This document shows, piece by piece, positions 18,330 to 27,775 of a stretch of DNA of 64,000 nucleotides (positions are counted from its first letter, which is position 1; the number at the start of each line of letters is the position of its first letter). Location of the stretch: assembly GCA_024403615.1 (NCBI GenBank), contig JAKSRM010000005.1, forward strand, positions 1 to 64,000, written 5' to 3'. The DNA is from Lachnospiraceae bacterium. GTDB taxonomy: Bacteria > Bacillota > Clostridia > Lachnospirales > Lachnospiraceae. A program made the translations under genes and the position numbers. A model generated the notes under the pieces. It searched no databases, had not been told where the DNA came from, and was given only the letters and a program-made list of their open reading frames with translations.

Positions 18330-19322
18330 TCAGTTTTTAATATTCTCTCGGATGGTGAGGAGCAGCGTTTCAAAAACCGCCTCACATTTTACGCTGGTCA
18401 GAAGCCGGTCTCGGGCCTCGTCCAGTGCTTTAAAAATCTGGTTCATTTTTTCGAAAGAAGCCGCCTTCGACTGTCTTTCCAGAACCGCTTTTTCTTTCAC
18501 ATAGTACAATTCTTTCGGGTCCGCTTCTACTTTTACCATAAGCACGTCCCTATACCACATGAGCATATATTTCAGAACATCCAGACCCGACTCCTTATCT
18601 AAAGAAGAGGAAAACTCAAAGATTTCCAAAGCGTCTAAATTGTTCAGATTTTTCAAGGTTTTTAAGGTAAGTTCCTTCAGCTCGCTTTCGGCTCCGTCCT
18701 TTGACAGGATTTCCGCCAAACCTAAATTTCCTTTACTGAAGCTAGCGCATTCTTCTGCCCGGAAGGTAGAAACGCCTGCTTTTTCCAGTTCTTTTACCAC
18801 CAGGTCCTTCGGCAAAGATTCCATATCCAACCGAATACAACGGGAACGGATGGTATCCAAAAAGGCTTCCGCGTTATCCGTCAGCAGAAAGATTAAAGCG
18901 TATGCTGGCGGCTCTTCAATAGTTTTCAAAAGAGCGTTCTGGCCATGCTCGTTTAACAACTGCGCATCTTTAATAATATAGATTTTATACGGTCCGTAGT
19001 AAGGCGCTACATCCACCGTGTTAATAAGCTGTTCCCGGACTTCCTGAACCGACAGAACCGATGGCTTTTCATGCTCCACCCAGATAATATCCGGATGGTT
19101 ATGGGTATTGGCCTTGATGCAGGAAGGGCAAGTCCTACAAGGGCCCTTCTCCACGCCTTCATTACAAAGCAGAGCTGCTGCCATGTACTCCGCGAAGGTC
19201 TTTTTTCCAGAGCCTGCTGCGCCATTGATAATATAGGCATGGGAGATTTTTCCCTGAGCAGCGGCCTTTTTCAGATGACCCACATTATGCTGATTTCCTA
19301 AAATTTCTTTCAGTTCTGACAT
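18330..19322 (-). CDS. holB: DNA polymerase III subunit delta'
   Basis: This 330-aa clamp-loader AAA+ subunit helps load the sliding clamp. A Walker-type NGAAGSGKKT is followed by a zinc module (CRTCPSCIKANTHNHPD) and the sensor-like DNAEAFLDTIRSRC segment. The C-terminal part is helical. Its place upstream of ricT is conserved in Bacillota. Confidence 0.93.
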   Translation of the reverse strand: MSELKEILGNQHNVGHLKKAAAQGKISHAYIINGAAGSGKKTFAEYMAAALLCNEGVEKGPCRTCPSCIKANTHNHPDIIWVEHEKPSVLSVQEVREQLINTVDVAPYYGPYKIYIIKDAQLLNEHGQNALLKTIEEPPAYALIFLLTDNAEAFLDTIRSRCIRLDMESLPKDLVVKELEKAGVSTFRAEECASFSKGNLGLAEILSKDGAESELKELTLKTLKNLNNLDALEIFEFSSSLDKESGLDVLKYMLMWYRDVLMVKVEADPKELYYVKEKAVLERQSKAASFEKMNQIFKALDEARDRLLTSVKCEAVFETLLLTIRENIKN

Positions 19323-19352
19323 GGCGTAATTATATCATAGGAAAAAGGCAGA

Positions 19353-19946
19353 TTAAAGACTGCGGTTTTCTAAAATTTCCTTCTCCACGTTCTGGATGCA
19401 AGCTTCCAGCTCCGTATTATCAAAACGTTTTTCGATTCCAGCCTTTGCCAGATTCTCTTCGCTAAAGTCTTCGCTGTCTCCTAAAAACCGACGGCAAACT
19501 TCCGCATAGCCAGGGTTGGCTTGCTGGCGCTCCCGGTTGATGGCCCGCTCCAGTCTCAGACCATCTTCTACTTCAATATACAATGGCACGATTTTTTCCG
19601 GACCATAGTATTCCCGCATCTTCACGTAGGACTCTAAGGTTCCGATGTAAAGGTAGTCGTTGTTCTCCAGGTCCACATTCTCGCTGTCCACGCTATAGTA
19701 ATACCAGTCGCCGTAGACGGTGTGGTACACTCGATATTCAATTAACTTTCCAGAGGCTTCAAAATTGTCCAGGTCTTCTTTAGTGGTGAAGAAATATTCC
19801 ACACCATTCTGCTCGCCGGCCCGGATCGGTCTGGTGGTATAGCCTACATAAGGTTTTAAGTTCAGTTTTTCATCTTTCAGGATGCGGCTGTAGATCGTAT
19901 CTTTTCCAGATGCACTTTTCCCCATTAAGAAAAATATCTTTCCCAT
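19353..19946 (-). CDS. Guanylate kinase-like protein
   Basis: This 197-aa P-loop kinase has GKSASGKDT at residues 9-17, the guanylate-kinase GYTTRPIRAGEQNG segment that contacts GMP, and an EYFF strand. It should phosphorylate GMP to GDP in the cytoplasm. It begins inside the end of the decarboxylase gene (22-bp overlap) and precedes holB. In Bacillus that slot holds thymidylate kinase, so this is a replacement or a specialised paralogue. A second, housekeeping gmk elsewhere is likely. Confidence 0.82.
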   Translation of the reverse strand: MGKIFFLMGKSASGKDTIYSRILKDEKLNLKPYVGYTTRPIRAGEQNGVEYFFTTKEDLDNFEASGKLIEYRVYHTVYGDWYYYSVDSENVDLENNDYLYIGTLESYVKMREYYGPEKIVPLYIEVEDGLRLERAINRERQQANPGYAEVCRRFLGDSEDFSEENLAKAGIEKRFDNTELEACIQNVEKEILENRSL

Positions 19947-21166
19947 ATTTCCACATTTAATCCTTTATTTATGAACTCTAAGATTTTCTCTTTTCGCTGT
20001 TTCGTGAACAGCTCTCCCGGCGCAATCAGAGGACAGCCTGGAGGCGTAATATATACAAAGTCCCGATATTCCTTGTCCAACGGCTGAATGGTCAGAATCG
20101 CTATCTGCTCTAACTGTTTCTCGGACAAGGTTTTCGGTTGACGGTATTTAAATTTCAAAGTCGATGCCAATAAGGCACTATAGATTTTCTTTAACCGGTC
20201 TTTTCCATCCAGAACCGTATTGCCCAGAATCATATGGTCCAGGCCGAAGGCTTCTGCTGCCACGTTCTGTTCTTCTTCTAAAAACAGGGCAAAGTCCTGT
20301 CCATCCATTTTATCGGAGAAGAGAACCATGTGGGAAGGATCTAAATCGAAAATTCCTTCTTCTTTTTCCATCAAAGTAACGGCTTCGATGCGCGAAAACT
20401 TGTTTCGGAAGTCTTTTAAATCTGCAAGGAAATCCGTAAAGGCTTTTTCATTATCATAAGCCCAGTTAATTCCATAGCCTAAACCAGCTAATAAAAAGGC
20501 ACTGGCATCGGCGGCGGTAAAACTGTTTAAGGCCACCTTAATTTTTCGGGTCAGTTCCATGTCTGTATTCACAAACACAAGGGCAGTCTGATCCGGGATT
20601 GGCAAAGTTTTTCCCGGGCTCTGTACCACAACATCGGCGTCCAAGTAAATGGCCGATACCGGGAAGTCGTCATGGTATGGGAAATGGGCTCCGTAGGATT
20701 CGTCCACAATTAAAACGGCTCCTGCCCGATGAACGATTTTGGCGATGGCTTCCACATCCGATACCACGCCCTCCAAGGTTGGAGAGGTAATGACTACGGC
20801 ATCGATATCTTTATGAGCCTGTAAAGCGGCTTCTACCTCTGCCGGTTGAACGCTTCCATAAATCAAAGAATCTGGAAAAAGTTCCTTCGGATATAAGTAC
20901 CGTACCTTCCGACGGTTAAGGGACAGGGCGTCAAAAACTTCCTTGGTACAGTTTCTTGCTGCAAGGATGCTTCCCCCGCCTTTAATGGCCGTAATGGCTG
21001 CCAACAATCCCGCCCGGCTGCCACCGGTGGAAATGAAAATATTCTTTTGGTCGTAGATTTCCTGAAGCCGTCGTTCCACTTCTGCCCGCAAGAAAGAAAC
21101 GGAAACATTTTTTCCGAAACTATGGCTGTATTTCATGATTTCTTCGATCAGCTTATCGTTTTCCAT
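19925..21166 (-). CDS. Orn/Lys/Arg decarboxylase-family PLP protein
   Basis: This 413-aa aspartate-aminotransferase-fold protein belongs to the YaaO/SpeA-like group of PLP decarboxylases. The cofactor region reads VDESYGAHFPYHDD, and the Schiff-base lysine is in QSPGKTLPIPDQTA; the canonical family has a His just before that Lys. It is shorter than YaaO (about 480 aa) and divergent at these motifs, so decarboxylase activity on lysine or arginine is not certain. It heads the gmk-holB-ricT-trmN6-rsmI cluster, the same position as yaaO in Bacillus. Confidence 0.8.
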   Translation of the reverse strand: MENDKLIEEIMKYSHSFGKNVSVSFLRAEVERRLQEIYDQKNIFISTGGSRAGLLAAITAIKGGGSILAARNCTKEVFDALSLNRRKVRYLYPKELFPDSLIYGSVQPAEVEAALQAHKDIDAVVITSPTLEGVVSDVEAIAKIVHRAGAVLIVDESYGAHFPYHDDFPVSAIYLDADVVVQSPGKTLPIPDQTALVFVNTDMELTRKIKVALNSFTAADASAFLLAGLGYGINWAYDNEKAFTDFLADLKDFRNKFSRIEAVTLMEKEEGIFDLDPSHMVLFSDKMDGQDFALFLEEEQNVAAEAFGLDHMILGNTVLDGKDRLKKIYSALLASTLKFKYRQPKTLSEKQLEQIAILTIQPLDKEYRDFVYITPPGCPLIAPGELFTKQRKEKILEFINKGLNVEIWERYFS

Positions 21167-21189
21167 ACACTATGATTTTATCATATCCA

Positions 21190-21243
21190 TTGACATATTT
21201 GAGAAAAATTGTATCATAAATATTGTTCATGTTTAACAATATT
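21190..21243 (+). promoter_or_regulatory. nnrD promoter with palindromic operator candidate
   Basis: A -35 TTGACA (21190-21195), 16-bp spacer and -10 TATCAT (21212-21217) face nnrD. Just downstream is a perfect 9-bp inverted repeat, AATATTGTT / AACAATATT, with a 7-nt centre (21219-21243). It is placed to act as an operator, perhaps for the LysR protein encoded two genes on. Confidence 0.5.
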
Positions 21244-21277
21244 TTTATTCACGTATGCATTATTTTGGAGTGAAAAA

Positions 21278-22198
21278 ATGGAATTTATCGATAAAGATTA
21301 TATCGGCAACACTCTGTTCAAACGGAAAGAAGATGCCCATAAAGGAGATTTTGGAAAAGTACTGATCTACGCGGGTTCCGTAGGTATGGCAGGCGCTGCC
21401 ATTCTCTGTGGTAAAGCTGCTCTCCGCACGGGAGTCGGCCTGGCAAGATACCTGATTACAGAAGAACGGAAGGAAATTCTTCCGATTCTTCAGGTTGCAG
21501 TTCCAGAAGCTACTTGCATGATCATCAACAACTTTCAGGAGATTGATTTTTCCGAATATAAAGCCATCATTTGTGGCTGCGGACTGGGAAAAAGCAGCGA
21601 AGTGGCTGCCGGCCTTTCTGTAATTCTGGATAATTTTGAAAATGTTTTAGTGCTGGATGCAGATGCTTTAAATGTAATTGCTTCTTCTCCATCTCTTATC
21701 GAAAAGACACGAAACTCCCTGGCAGAAATCATCATTACTCCTCATGTCGGAGAAGCGAAACGGTTACTGAATACCTGTGAAGGAATTTCCGGTCTGACGG
21801 GAAGAAAAAATTCCGTATGCGCGCTGGCAGAAAAGTTCGACTGCATCGCGGTTTTGAAAGGCTCCGGCACTTTAATTGCAAAGAAACGAATGGGAAGCGA
21901 AGAAGATTCTGCTCTTGGAACGGATAACACAGGAGACGGTGGCTTTTCCATTTATGAAAATACCACAGGAAATCCTGGTATGGCTACCGGCGGCTCCGGC
22001 GATGTATTAAGCGGTATCATCGCTTCTTTAGCAGCCCAAGGCTATTCTGCATTAGATTCTGCCCGCATGGGCGTATTCCTTCATGGAAGAGCCGGCGACT
22101 TAGTAACAAAAACCGTAGGGGAAATGTCCTTAACCGCCAGCGATCTCCTCACTCTGATTCCCGCCGCAATACTCGAATGCTATAAGGAGGAACTATGA
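21278..22198 (+). CDS. nnrD: ADP/ATP-dependent NAD(P)H-hydrate dehydratase
   Basis: This 306-aa ribokinase-fold enzyme repairs damaged NAD(P)HX by dehydration. It has the HKGDFGKVLIYAGS segment near the N-terminus and the catalytic/nucleotide motif NPGMATGGSGDVLSG (about residue 230). There is no fused epimerase (NnrE) domain, so it is the stand-alone YxkO-like form. The ATG at 21278 has GGAG upstream; the frame upstream to 21209 crosses the promoter. The stop overlaps the start of the LysR gene (ATGA). Confidence 0.9.
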   Translation: MEFIDKDYIGNTLFKRKEDAHKGDFGKVLIYAGSVGMAGAAILCGKAALRTGVGLARYLITEERKEILPILQVAVPEATCMIINNFQEIDFSEYKAIICGCGLGKSSEVAAGLSVILDNFENVLVLDADALNVIASSPSLIEKTRNSLAEIIITPHVGEAKRLLNTCEGISGLTGRKNSVCALAEKFDCIAVLKGSGTLIAKKRMGSEEDSALGTDNTGDGGFSIYENTTGNPGMATGGSGDVLSGIIASLAAQGYSALDSARMGVFLHGRAGDLVTKTVGEMSLTASDLLTLIPAAILECYKEEL

Positions 22199-23088
22199 CC
22201 TTACTTTCCTATCAGGTTTTTAAAGCCGTCGTAGAACAAGGAAGCTTCCAGAAGGCTGCAGAAGTTTTAGGCATTACTCCTTCTGCTGTCAGCCACGCTG
22301 TAGCTTCTATGGAATCGGAATTGGGAACGGCCCTTTTTATTCGAAGCAAATCCGGGAACTCCTTAACCAGCTTTGGCCGAAATCTGCTCCCTTACATTAA
22401 CAATGTTCTGACCAGTGAGCAGACCCTCCAACAGGCAGTTTCAAATTTAGTCGGCAACCATACGGGTATGGTAAAACTGGGAACCTTTTCCTCTGCCTGC
22501 ACCAACTGGATTCCAACGATTCTACATACCTTTAACGATATGTACCCAGACATCGGCATTGATATTTACCAGGGAAACTACGACGATATTAAGCAGTGGA
22601 TTAAAACCGGTATCATCGATTTCGGTTTCATTTCTAATTCTGCTTGTGACAACTTGCCTTTCGATTCTCTTCACAAGGACCCTTTGCTTTGCGTTTTGCC
22701 GAAAACCTATAAAAAGAAAGAGCCTTTGGACTTTATCACCTTTGACGAAATCCGCCACATGCCATTCATTATGTTGCAGGAAAGCGTTGACTCCGACGTC
22801 CGTGATTATTTACGTGACCAACAGATTACCTACAGTTCTACCTGCCACATTGAGGACGACTTGGCAGCCCTGGCTATGGTGGAAAGCGGCTTCGGTTTCG
22901 CGGTTATGCCGGAAATGGTTCTGAAAGGAATTCCTTACGATATTAAGATTAAGGTGTATCCGTTTGAAGTTCCAGGCTACCGTATTGTCGGTCTGTCCAC
23001 CTTGAATTATGATAATATGTCTCCGGCTGCAAAAGCCTTATACGACCATATAAAAAAATTATATCGCAACGACGATTTAGAGAGGTAA
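22195..23088 (+). CDS. LysR-family transcriptional regulator
   Basis: This 297-aa regulator has an N-terminal winged helix-turn-helix (SFQKAAEVLGITPSAVSHAV, residues 17-36) and a periplasmic-binding-like effector domain (about 90-290). It is translationally coupled to nnrD by a 4-bp ATGA overlap and is followed 2 bp later by trmB. Its targets are unknown; the palindrome in the nnrD promoter is one candidate. Confidence 0.9.
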   Translation: MTLLSYQVFKAVVEQGSFQKAAEVLGITPSAVSHAVASMESELGTALFIRSKSGNSLTSFGRNLLPYINNVLTSEQTLQQAVSNLVGNHTGMVKLGTFSSACTNWIPTILHTFNDMYPDIGIDIYQGNYDDIKQWIKTGIIDFGFISNSACDNLPFDSLHKDPLLCVLPKTYKKKEPLDFITFDEIRHMPFIMLQESVDSDVRDYLRDQQITYSSTCHIEDDLAALAMVESGFGFAVMPEMVLKGIPYDIKIKVYPFEVPGYRIVGLSTLNYDNMSPAAKALYDHIKKLYRNDDLER

Positions 23089-23090
23089 CT

Positions 23091-23816
23091 ATGAGATTAA
23101 GAAACATCCCCGGCTCCCGGGAAGAAATAGCTGCAAACCCATATGCCATCAAGGAAGAACCTGCGGAGGGTGTTGAAGTTTGCATCCGTCTCCATAAAAT
23201 GGGCGACAAAAAATCCGATGAAGGAGGCCGTCTGGTTTTAGGCGACTGGAAAGTAAAAGGCCATTGGGACGAAGTCTTTGGAAATTCCAACCCGATCCGC
23301 ATTGAAATCGGTATGGGCAAAGGCGCCTTCATTATGGAGCAAGCCCGCCGTAATCCCGACATGAATTTCGTTGGAATTGAAAAATACTCCAGCGTTCTTC
23401 TCCGCGCCCTTCAGAAACAGGACGAGGAGCAGCTGCCGAATATCCGATTCATCCGTATGGATGCAGAATATATTAATGACGTTTTTGCAGAAGGAGAAGT
23501 AGACCGAATCTATCTGAACTTCTCGGACCCATGGCCAAAGGCGAAAACCGCCAAACGCCGTCTGACCTCCCATCAATACTTAGACCGTTACGACAAAATT
23601 TTAAAAGTCGACGGTATTGTGGAGTTTAAGACGGACAACGTGGACCTTTTCGATTTTTCTTTGGAAGAAATTGAAGCTTCCAAATGGAATCTGATTGCCG
23701 TAACTCGGGATCTGCATGCAGACGCTGCAATGAACGAAGGTAACATTATGACCGAGTATGAAACGAAATTTTCTGCCTTGGGACAGAAAATCTGCAAACT
23801 GATTATTAACCGATAA
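23091..23816 (+). CDS. trmB: tRNA (guanine46-N7)-methyltransferase
   Basis: This 241-aa SAM methyltransferase makes m7G46 in the tRNA variable loop. Signatures are MRLRNIPGSREEIAANPYAI at the start, IEIGMGKGAFI as SAM loop, FSDPWPKAKTAKRRL, and the C-terminal TEYETKFSALGQ. About 30 residues between the N-terminal segment and the SAM loop (around 21-52, rich in Lys, Glu and Gly) are longer than in the standard enzyme. GAGG lies before the ATG. Confidence 0.94.
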   Translation: MRLRNIPGSREEIAANPYAIKEEPAEGVEVCIRLHKMGDKKSDEGGRLVLGDWKVKGHWDEVFGNSNPIRIEIGMGKGAFIMEQARRNPDMNFVGIEKYSSVLLRALQKQDEEQLPNIRFIRMDAEYINDVFAEGEVDRIYLNFSDPWPKAKTAKRRLTSHQYLDRYDKILKVDGIVEFKTDNVDLFDFSLEEIEASKWNLIAVTRDLHADAAMNEGNIMTEYETKFSALGQKICKLIINR

Positions 23817-23881
23817 GCCGCCGCGAAGGTTTATGCGAAACGATAAACACTTTCTCGCTACGAGCGAACGAAACCAACAAC

Positions 23882-25753
23882 ATGAAAATTTTACTGACCG
23901 CCATTAACAGCAAATATATCCATTCCAACTATGCCTTACGGCTCTTGAAAGCATATGCAGAACAAGAGCTGGCGAAATCTGGCGCTTTTGACAGCACGGA
24001 TTCTCGTCGGAACCTGGAAATTGAAATTGCAGAATATACCATTAACAATCTGCAGTCTCAGATTCTGGCTGATATTTATCAGCGCCAGCCAGACTGCATT
24101 ATGTTTTCCTGCTATATCTGGAGCTGGAATTATGTGCAGGCGCTCTGCAAGGAGCTTCCGAAGGTTCTTCCAGAAACGGATCTTTGGCTTGGTGGCCCAG
24201 AGGTTTCTTTCGATGCCGATAAGGTATTGAAAGAACATCTGGAACTTACGGGCGTAATGATTGGAGAAGGCGAAGCAACCTTTACAGAGCTGGCTCAGGC
24301 TTATGGAACAACCGGTTTTACAAAAAACTCTATCCAAAACAACAACGCCCCTTCCGAAAATCCGATAGACTTTGCCAACATCGCTGGACTTTGTCTCCCT
24401 ACTGGTTTCACCAATACCCGTCCTCTTCTGGATATGAACGACCTTCCTTTCGTTTATAATGAAGAAAATATTCATGACTTTGATCACAAAATCATCTACT
24501 ACGAATCTTCCAGAGGCTGCCCATTTTCCTGCAGCTACTGTCTGTCTTCTGTAGATAAAAACGTGCGCTTCGGCTCGAACGAAAAAACAGCGAAGGAGCT
24601 GCAGTTTTTCCTTGACCATCAAATCCCTCAGGTCAAATTTGTGGACCGCACCTTTAACTGCAACCATGGCCATAGTGAGTTCGTGCTCCAGTATCTGTTA
24701 GACCATGACAACGGCATCACCAACTTCCATTTTGAAATTGCCGCCGATATTCTTTCGGAAAAAGAACTGGCCATTATGGAGCAGATGCGCCCTGGCCTGA
24801 TTCAATTGGAAATCGGCGTTCAGTCCACCAACGAAAAGACCTTGGAAGAAATCCATCGGGCAACGAGCCTGGAGAAAATAAAATCCATCACCGAAAGAAT
24901 TCATTCTTTCGGCAACATTCACCAACACTTAGATTTAATTGCCGGCCTTCCATACGAAAACCTGGAAAGTTTCAAAAACAGTTTTAACGAAGTCTATGCC
25001 ATGAAACCGGACCAATTCCAATTAGGGTTCCTGAAAGTTTTGAAGGGCTCCTATATGGCTCAAAAAATCGCGGAATACCATCTGAAATATACGGACACCG
25101 CTCCTTACGAAGTATTGAGCACAGAATGGCTGTCTTATGGGGACTGTCTGAAACTGAAAAAAATAGAAGAAATGGTAGACCTTTTCTACAACAGCGGCCA
25201 GTTTTCTTATACGCTCCCTGTATTAGAAAAGTTGTTTGAAACGCCTTACGAAATGTATGAAGAGTTGTCCACCTTCTTTGAAAAGAAGGGCTTCTTTATC
25301 AACAATCCTGCCCGGGTTTACCGGTATAACTTGTTATTAGATTTCGCTTTGGAGTTTGCCCCAGACCAGGCAGACCTGTTCAAAGAACTTTTAACTTTCG
25401 ATATGTATTTACGGGAAAACTGCAAGACCCGTCCTTCCTTCGCAACGGATTTAAAACCGTATTATGGAATCACAAAAGATATTGCCCGCCAGTTTTCCGA
25501 AAACAACAGGAGTTTTGTGGAAGGACTTCCCAAACAATCCCTCCAGAACAAAAAAGACATTGCTCCGGCAAAAGAGCAATGTCATGTAGATTTGTTTTCT
25601 TATTCTGTCTGGGAAGCGGATTGTCCAAAATCCGAAGAGCCTCAGTTCGTGGTTTTCGATTACAGCAATCGCAATCCGTTAAACCACAACGCGTCCTTCT
25701 TTACTTGCCCAGCTCCTTCGTCTTCTTATGAGCAGCCAGAACTGCAGAAATAG
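23882..25753 (+). CDS. B12-binding-domain radical SAM protein
   Basis: This 623-aa protein has an N-terminal Rossmann-like cobalamin-binding region (residues 1-150), a radical SAM core with CX3CX2C in GCPFSCSYC (about residue 213), and a C-terminal helical domain resembling DUF4080. Reaction and substrate are unknown. The last 53 bp overlap the convergent proC gene, so the tail (residues after about 605) may be variable. No strong ribosome binding site precedes the ATG. Confidence 0.85.
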   Translation: MKILLTAINSKYIHSNYALRLLKAYAEQELAKSGAFDSTDSRRNLEIEIAEYTINNLQSQILADIYQRQPDCIMFSCYIWSWNYVQALCKELPKVLPETDLWLGGPEVSFDADKVLKEHLELTGVMIGEGEATFTELAQAYGTTGFTKNSIQNNNAPSENPIDFANIAGLCLPTGFTNTRPLLDMNDLPFVYNEENIHDFDHKIIYYESSRGCPFSCSYCLSSVDKNVRFGSNEKTAKELQFFLDHQIPQVKFVDRTFNCNHGHSEFVLQYLLDHDNGITNFHFEIAADILSEKELAIMEQMRPGLIQLEIGVQSTNEKTLEEIHRATSLEKIKSITERIHSFGNIHQHLDLIAGLPYENLESFKNSFNEVYAMKPDQFQLGFLKVLKGSYMAQKIAEYHLKYTDTAPYEVLSTEWLSYGDCLKLKKIEEMVDLFYNSGQFSYTLPVLEKLFETPYEMYEELSTFFEKKGFFINNPARVYRYNLLLDFALEFAPDQADLFKELLTFDMYLRENCKTRPSFATDLKPYYGITKDIARQFSENNRSFVEGLPKQSLQNKKDIAPAKEQCHVDLFSYSVWEADCPKSEEPQFVVFDYSNRNPLNHNASFFTCPAPSSSYEQPELQK

Positions 25754-26489
25754 CAGCATCTCGGAAACCGCCTTCCTCTAAAGCCTTTACGCCCATAATG
25801 GTGCTGCCGCCAGGGGAGCATACTTCGTCTTTTAACTGCTCCGGATGTTTGTCGGACTGGAAAGCCAGTTCGCCAGAACCTACCATGGTCAGCTCTGCAT
25901 ATTTCAGAGCCTTTGCTCTCGGAAGTCCACAAGCGACGCCGCCATCGGCTAAAGCATTGATGAACATATACATGAAAGCAGGGCCGCAACCGGAAACAGA
26001 GCTTCCTGCATCAATTAAGTTCTCTGCAATCTCATCTAAAAATCCTGCAGGCTGAAGGTCTGCAACAATTTCATTTAATACTTCATCGGATACCGCTTCG
26101 TTTCTGCAATACAGAATAACGCCTTTGCCAACTGCTACTGGAGTGTTTGGCATAATACGAATCATTGGAAGCTTTTCCCCCAGCTGTTCTTCTAAAGTTG
26201 CCATTTCCGTTCCGGCCAGCATGGTTACCAGCACTGGCTTTTTCTCTAACAGCAGCGCTTTCAGGGAATCAATTACGCCCTGTCTCATCTGTGGCTTTAC
26301 TCCTAAGAAAACAACTTCGCAGTTTTCCACTACTTCTTCGTTGGTTCCGTATGTAATACCCAATTCTGTTGCCAGCTTCTGAGCCTTTTCCATGGTCCGG
26401 TTGGCTAACATAATATCCTTTGTCGTCTGGGAAAGAGCTCTTGCAATGGCTCCACCCATATTTCCACATCCGATAAAACCGTATTTCAT
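25701..26489 (-). CDS. proC: Pyrroline-5-carboxylate reductase
   Basis: This 262-aa NAD(P)H-dependent enzyme does the last step of proline synthesis. The N-terminal dinucleotide fold reads GFIGCGNMGGAI, with the family segment MPNTPVAVGKGV in the middle and SGCGPAF and PGGSTIMGV in the C-terminal dimerisation domain. It is the last gene of a proB-proA-proC operon. Its end overlaps the convergent radical SAM gene. Confidence 0.95.
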   Translation of the reverse strand: MKYGFIGCGNMGGAIARALSQTTKDIMLANRTMEKAQKLATELGITYGTNEEVVENCEVVFLGVKPQMRQGVIDSLKALLLEKKPVLVTMLAGTEMATLEEQLGEKLPMIRIMPNTPVAVGKGVILYCRNEAVSDEVLNEIVADLQPAGFLDEIAENLIDAGSSVSGCGPAFMYMFINALADGGVACGLPRAKALKYAELTMVGSGELAFQSDKHPEQLKDEVCSPGGSTIMGVKALEEGGFRDAAISAVLAAHKKTKELGK

Positions 26490-26498
26490 AACTTTCTC

Positions 26499-27755
26499 CT
26501 ATCTGATATTTCCGTTTCCGGTAACGATATATTTATGAGTATTCATTTCGCATAAGCCCATCGGTCCTCTTGCATGAAGCTTCTGGGTGGAAATTCCGAT
26601 TTCGCATCCTAATCCAAATTCGCCGCCATCAGTGAAGCGTGTGGAAGCGTTTACATAAACTGCCGCGCTGTCAATCATAGCGGTAAAGCGGCCTGCTGCT
26701 GCCTCGTCTTCTGTGATGATGGCATCGCTATGGCCGGTAGAATGGGTCTGTACATGGTCGATAGCCTCTTCTACTCCGTCTACACATTTTACAGCCAAAA
26801 TATAATCTAAGAATTCGGTATCGAAATCCTTTTCGCCAGCAGGAGTTCCTTCGATAATGCCAGCAGCAATTTCATCCAGTCGTAATTCTACAGGTTCCTG
26901 ACCGTTGGCAATTCTCTTATCCACTAAGGTAGCTTTGATCATCGGCAGGAATTCCCCGGCGATGGCCTTGTCCACTAAAAGAACTTCCTCTGCGTTGCAT
27001 ACGCTCGGACGGCTGGTCTTTGCGTTCTCTACAATCTTTACCGCTTTCTCTAAGTCTGCTGCTTTATCAACATAAACATGGCAGATACCCGTGCCGGTTG
27101 CAATACATGGAACAGTAGCGTTCTTCACACATGCATTGATCAGTCCTGCGCCGCCTCTTGGAATCAGAAGGTCAATATATTCCGGACTGGTCATAAGCAA
27201 GTTGGCACTTTCTCTGCTAGTATCATCGACTAAATTGATGGCGTCCTTATCGATGCCGGCTGCTCCTACGCCCTCTCTTAAAACATCAGCAATCGCGCGA
27301 GCAGTGCGATAAGCTTCCTTTCCGCCACGTAATACGCAAGCATTTCCACTCTTTAACGTCAAAGCTGCTGCGTCCGCCGTTACGTTCGGACGGCTTTCAT
27401 AAATAATGGCAATGACACCAATCGGTACGGACACTTTCTTAACTTTCAGTCCCGGCTTTGGCTCGTTTTCATCCAGAATTCTTCCGACTGGGTCCGGCAA
27501 TTTTACAACGTCACGGATGCCAGCTGCCATAGACTCAATGCGGTCCTTATTAATCATCAGCCGGTCTAACATAACATCGGAAATCACACCCTTTGCAGCC
27601 GCCATGTCTTCATCATTGGCTGCAATAATTTTATCTACGTTGGCGATTAACGCATCCGCCATTTTCGTAAGGGCCAGATTTTTCTGCTCCGTAGTCAGCA
27701 TGCCCATCTGACGGGATGCCTTTTTCGCAGCTTTCATCATTTCTCTTGTATCCAT
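26499..27755 (-). CDS. proA: Glutamate-5-semialdehyde dehydrogenase
   Basis: This 418-aa aldehyde-dehydrogenase-fold enzyme reduces gamma-glutamyl phosphate to glutamate semialdehyde. The catalytic cysteine sits in RPSVCNAEEVLL (about residue 250), and YESRPNVTADAA marks the NADPH-binding part. GGAGG precedes the ATG. It lies between proB (20 bp away) and proC (9 bp away). Confidence 0.95.
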   Translation of the reverse strand: MDTREMMKAAKKASRQMGMLTTEQKNLALTKMADALIANVDKIIAANDEDMAAAKGVISDVMLDRLMINKDRIESMAAGIRDVVKLPDPVGRILDENEPKPGLKVKKVSVPIGVIAIIYESRPNVTADAAALTLKSGNACVLRGGKEAYRTARAIADVLREGVGAAGIDKDAINLVDDTSRESANLLMTSPEYIDLLIPRGGAGLINACVKNATVPCIATGTGICHVYVDKAADLEKAVKIVENAKTSRPSVCNAEEVLLVDKAIAGEFLPMIKATLVDKRIANGQEPVELRLDEIAAGIIEGTPAGEKDFDTEFLDYILAVKCVDGVEEAIDHVQTHSTGHSDAIITEDEAAAGRFTAMIDSAAVYVNASTRFTDGGEFGLGCEIGISTQKLHARGPMGLCEMNTHKYIVTGNGNIR

Positions 27756-27775
27756 GATGCTACCTCCTGTTCCGC

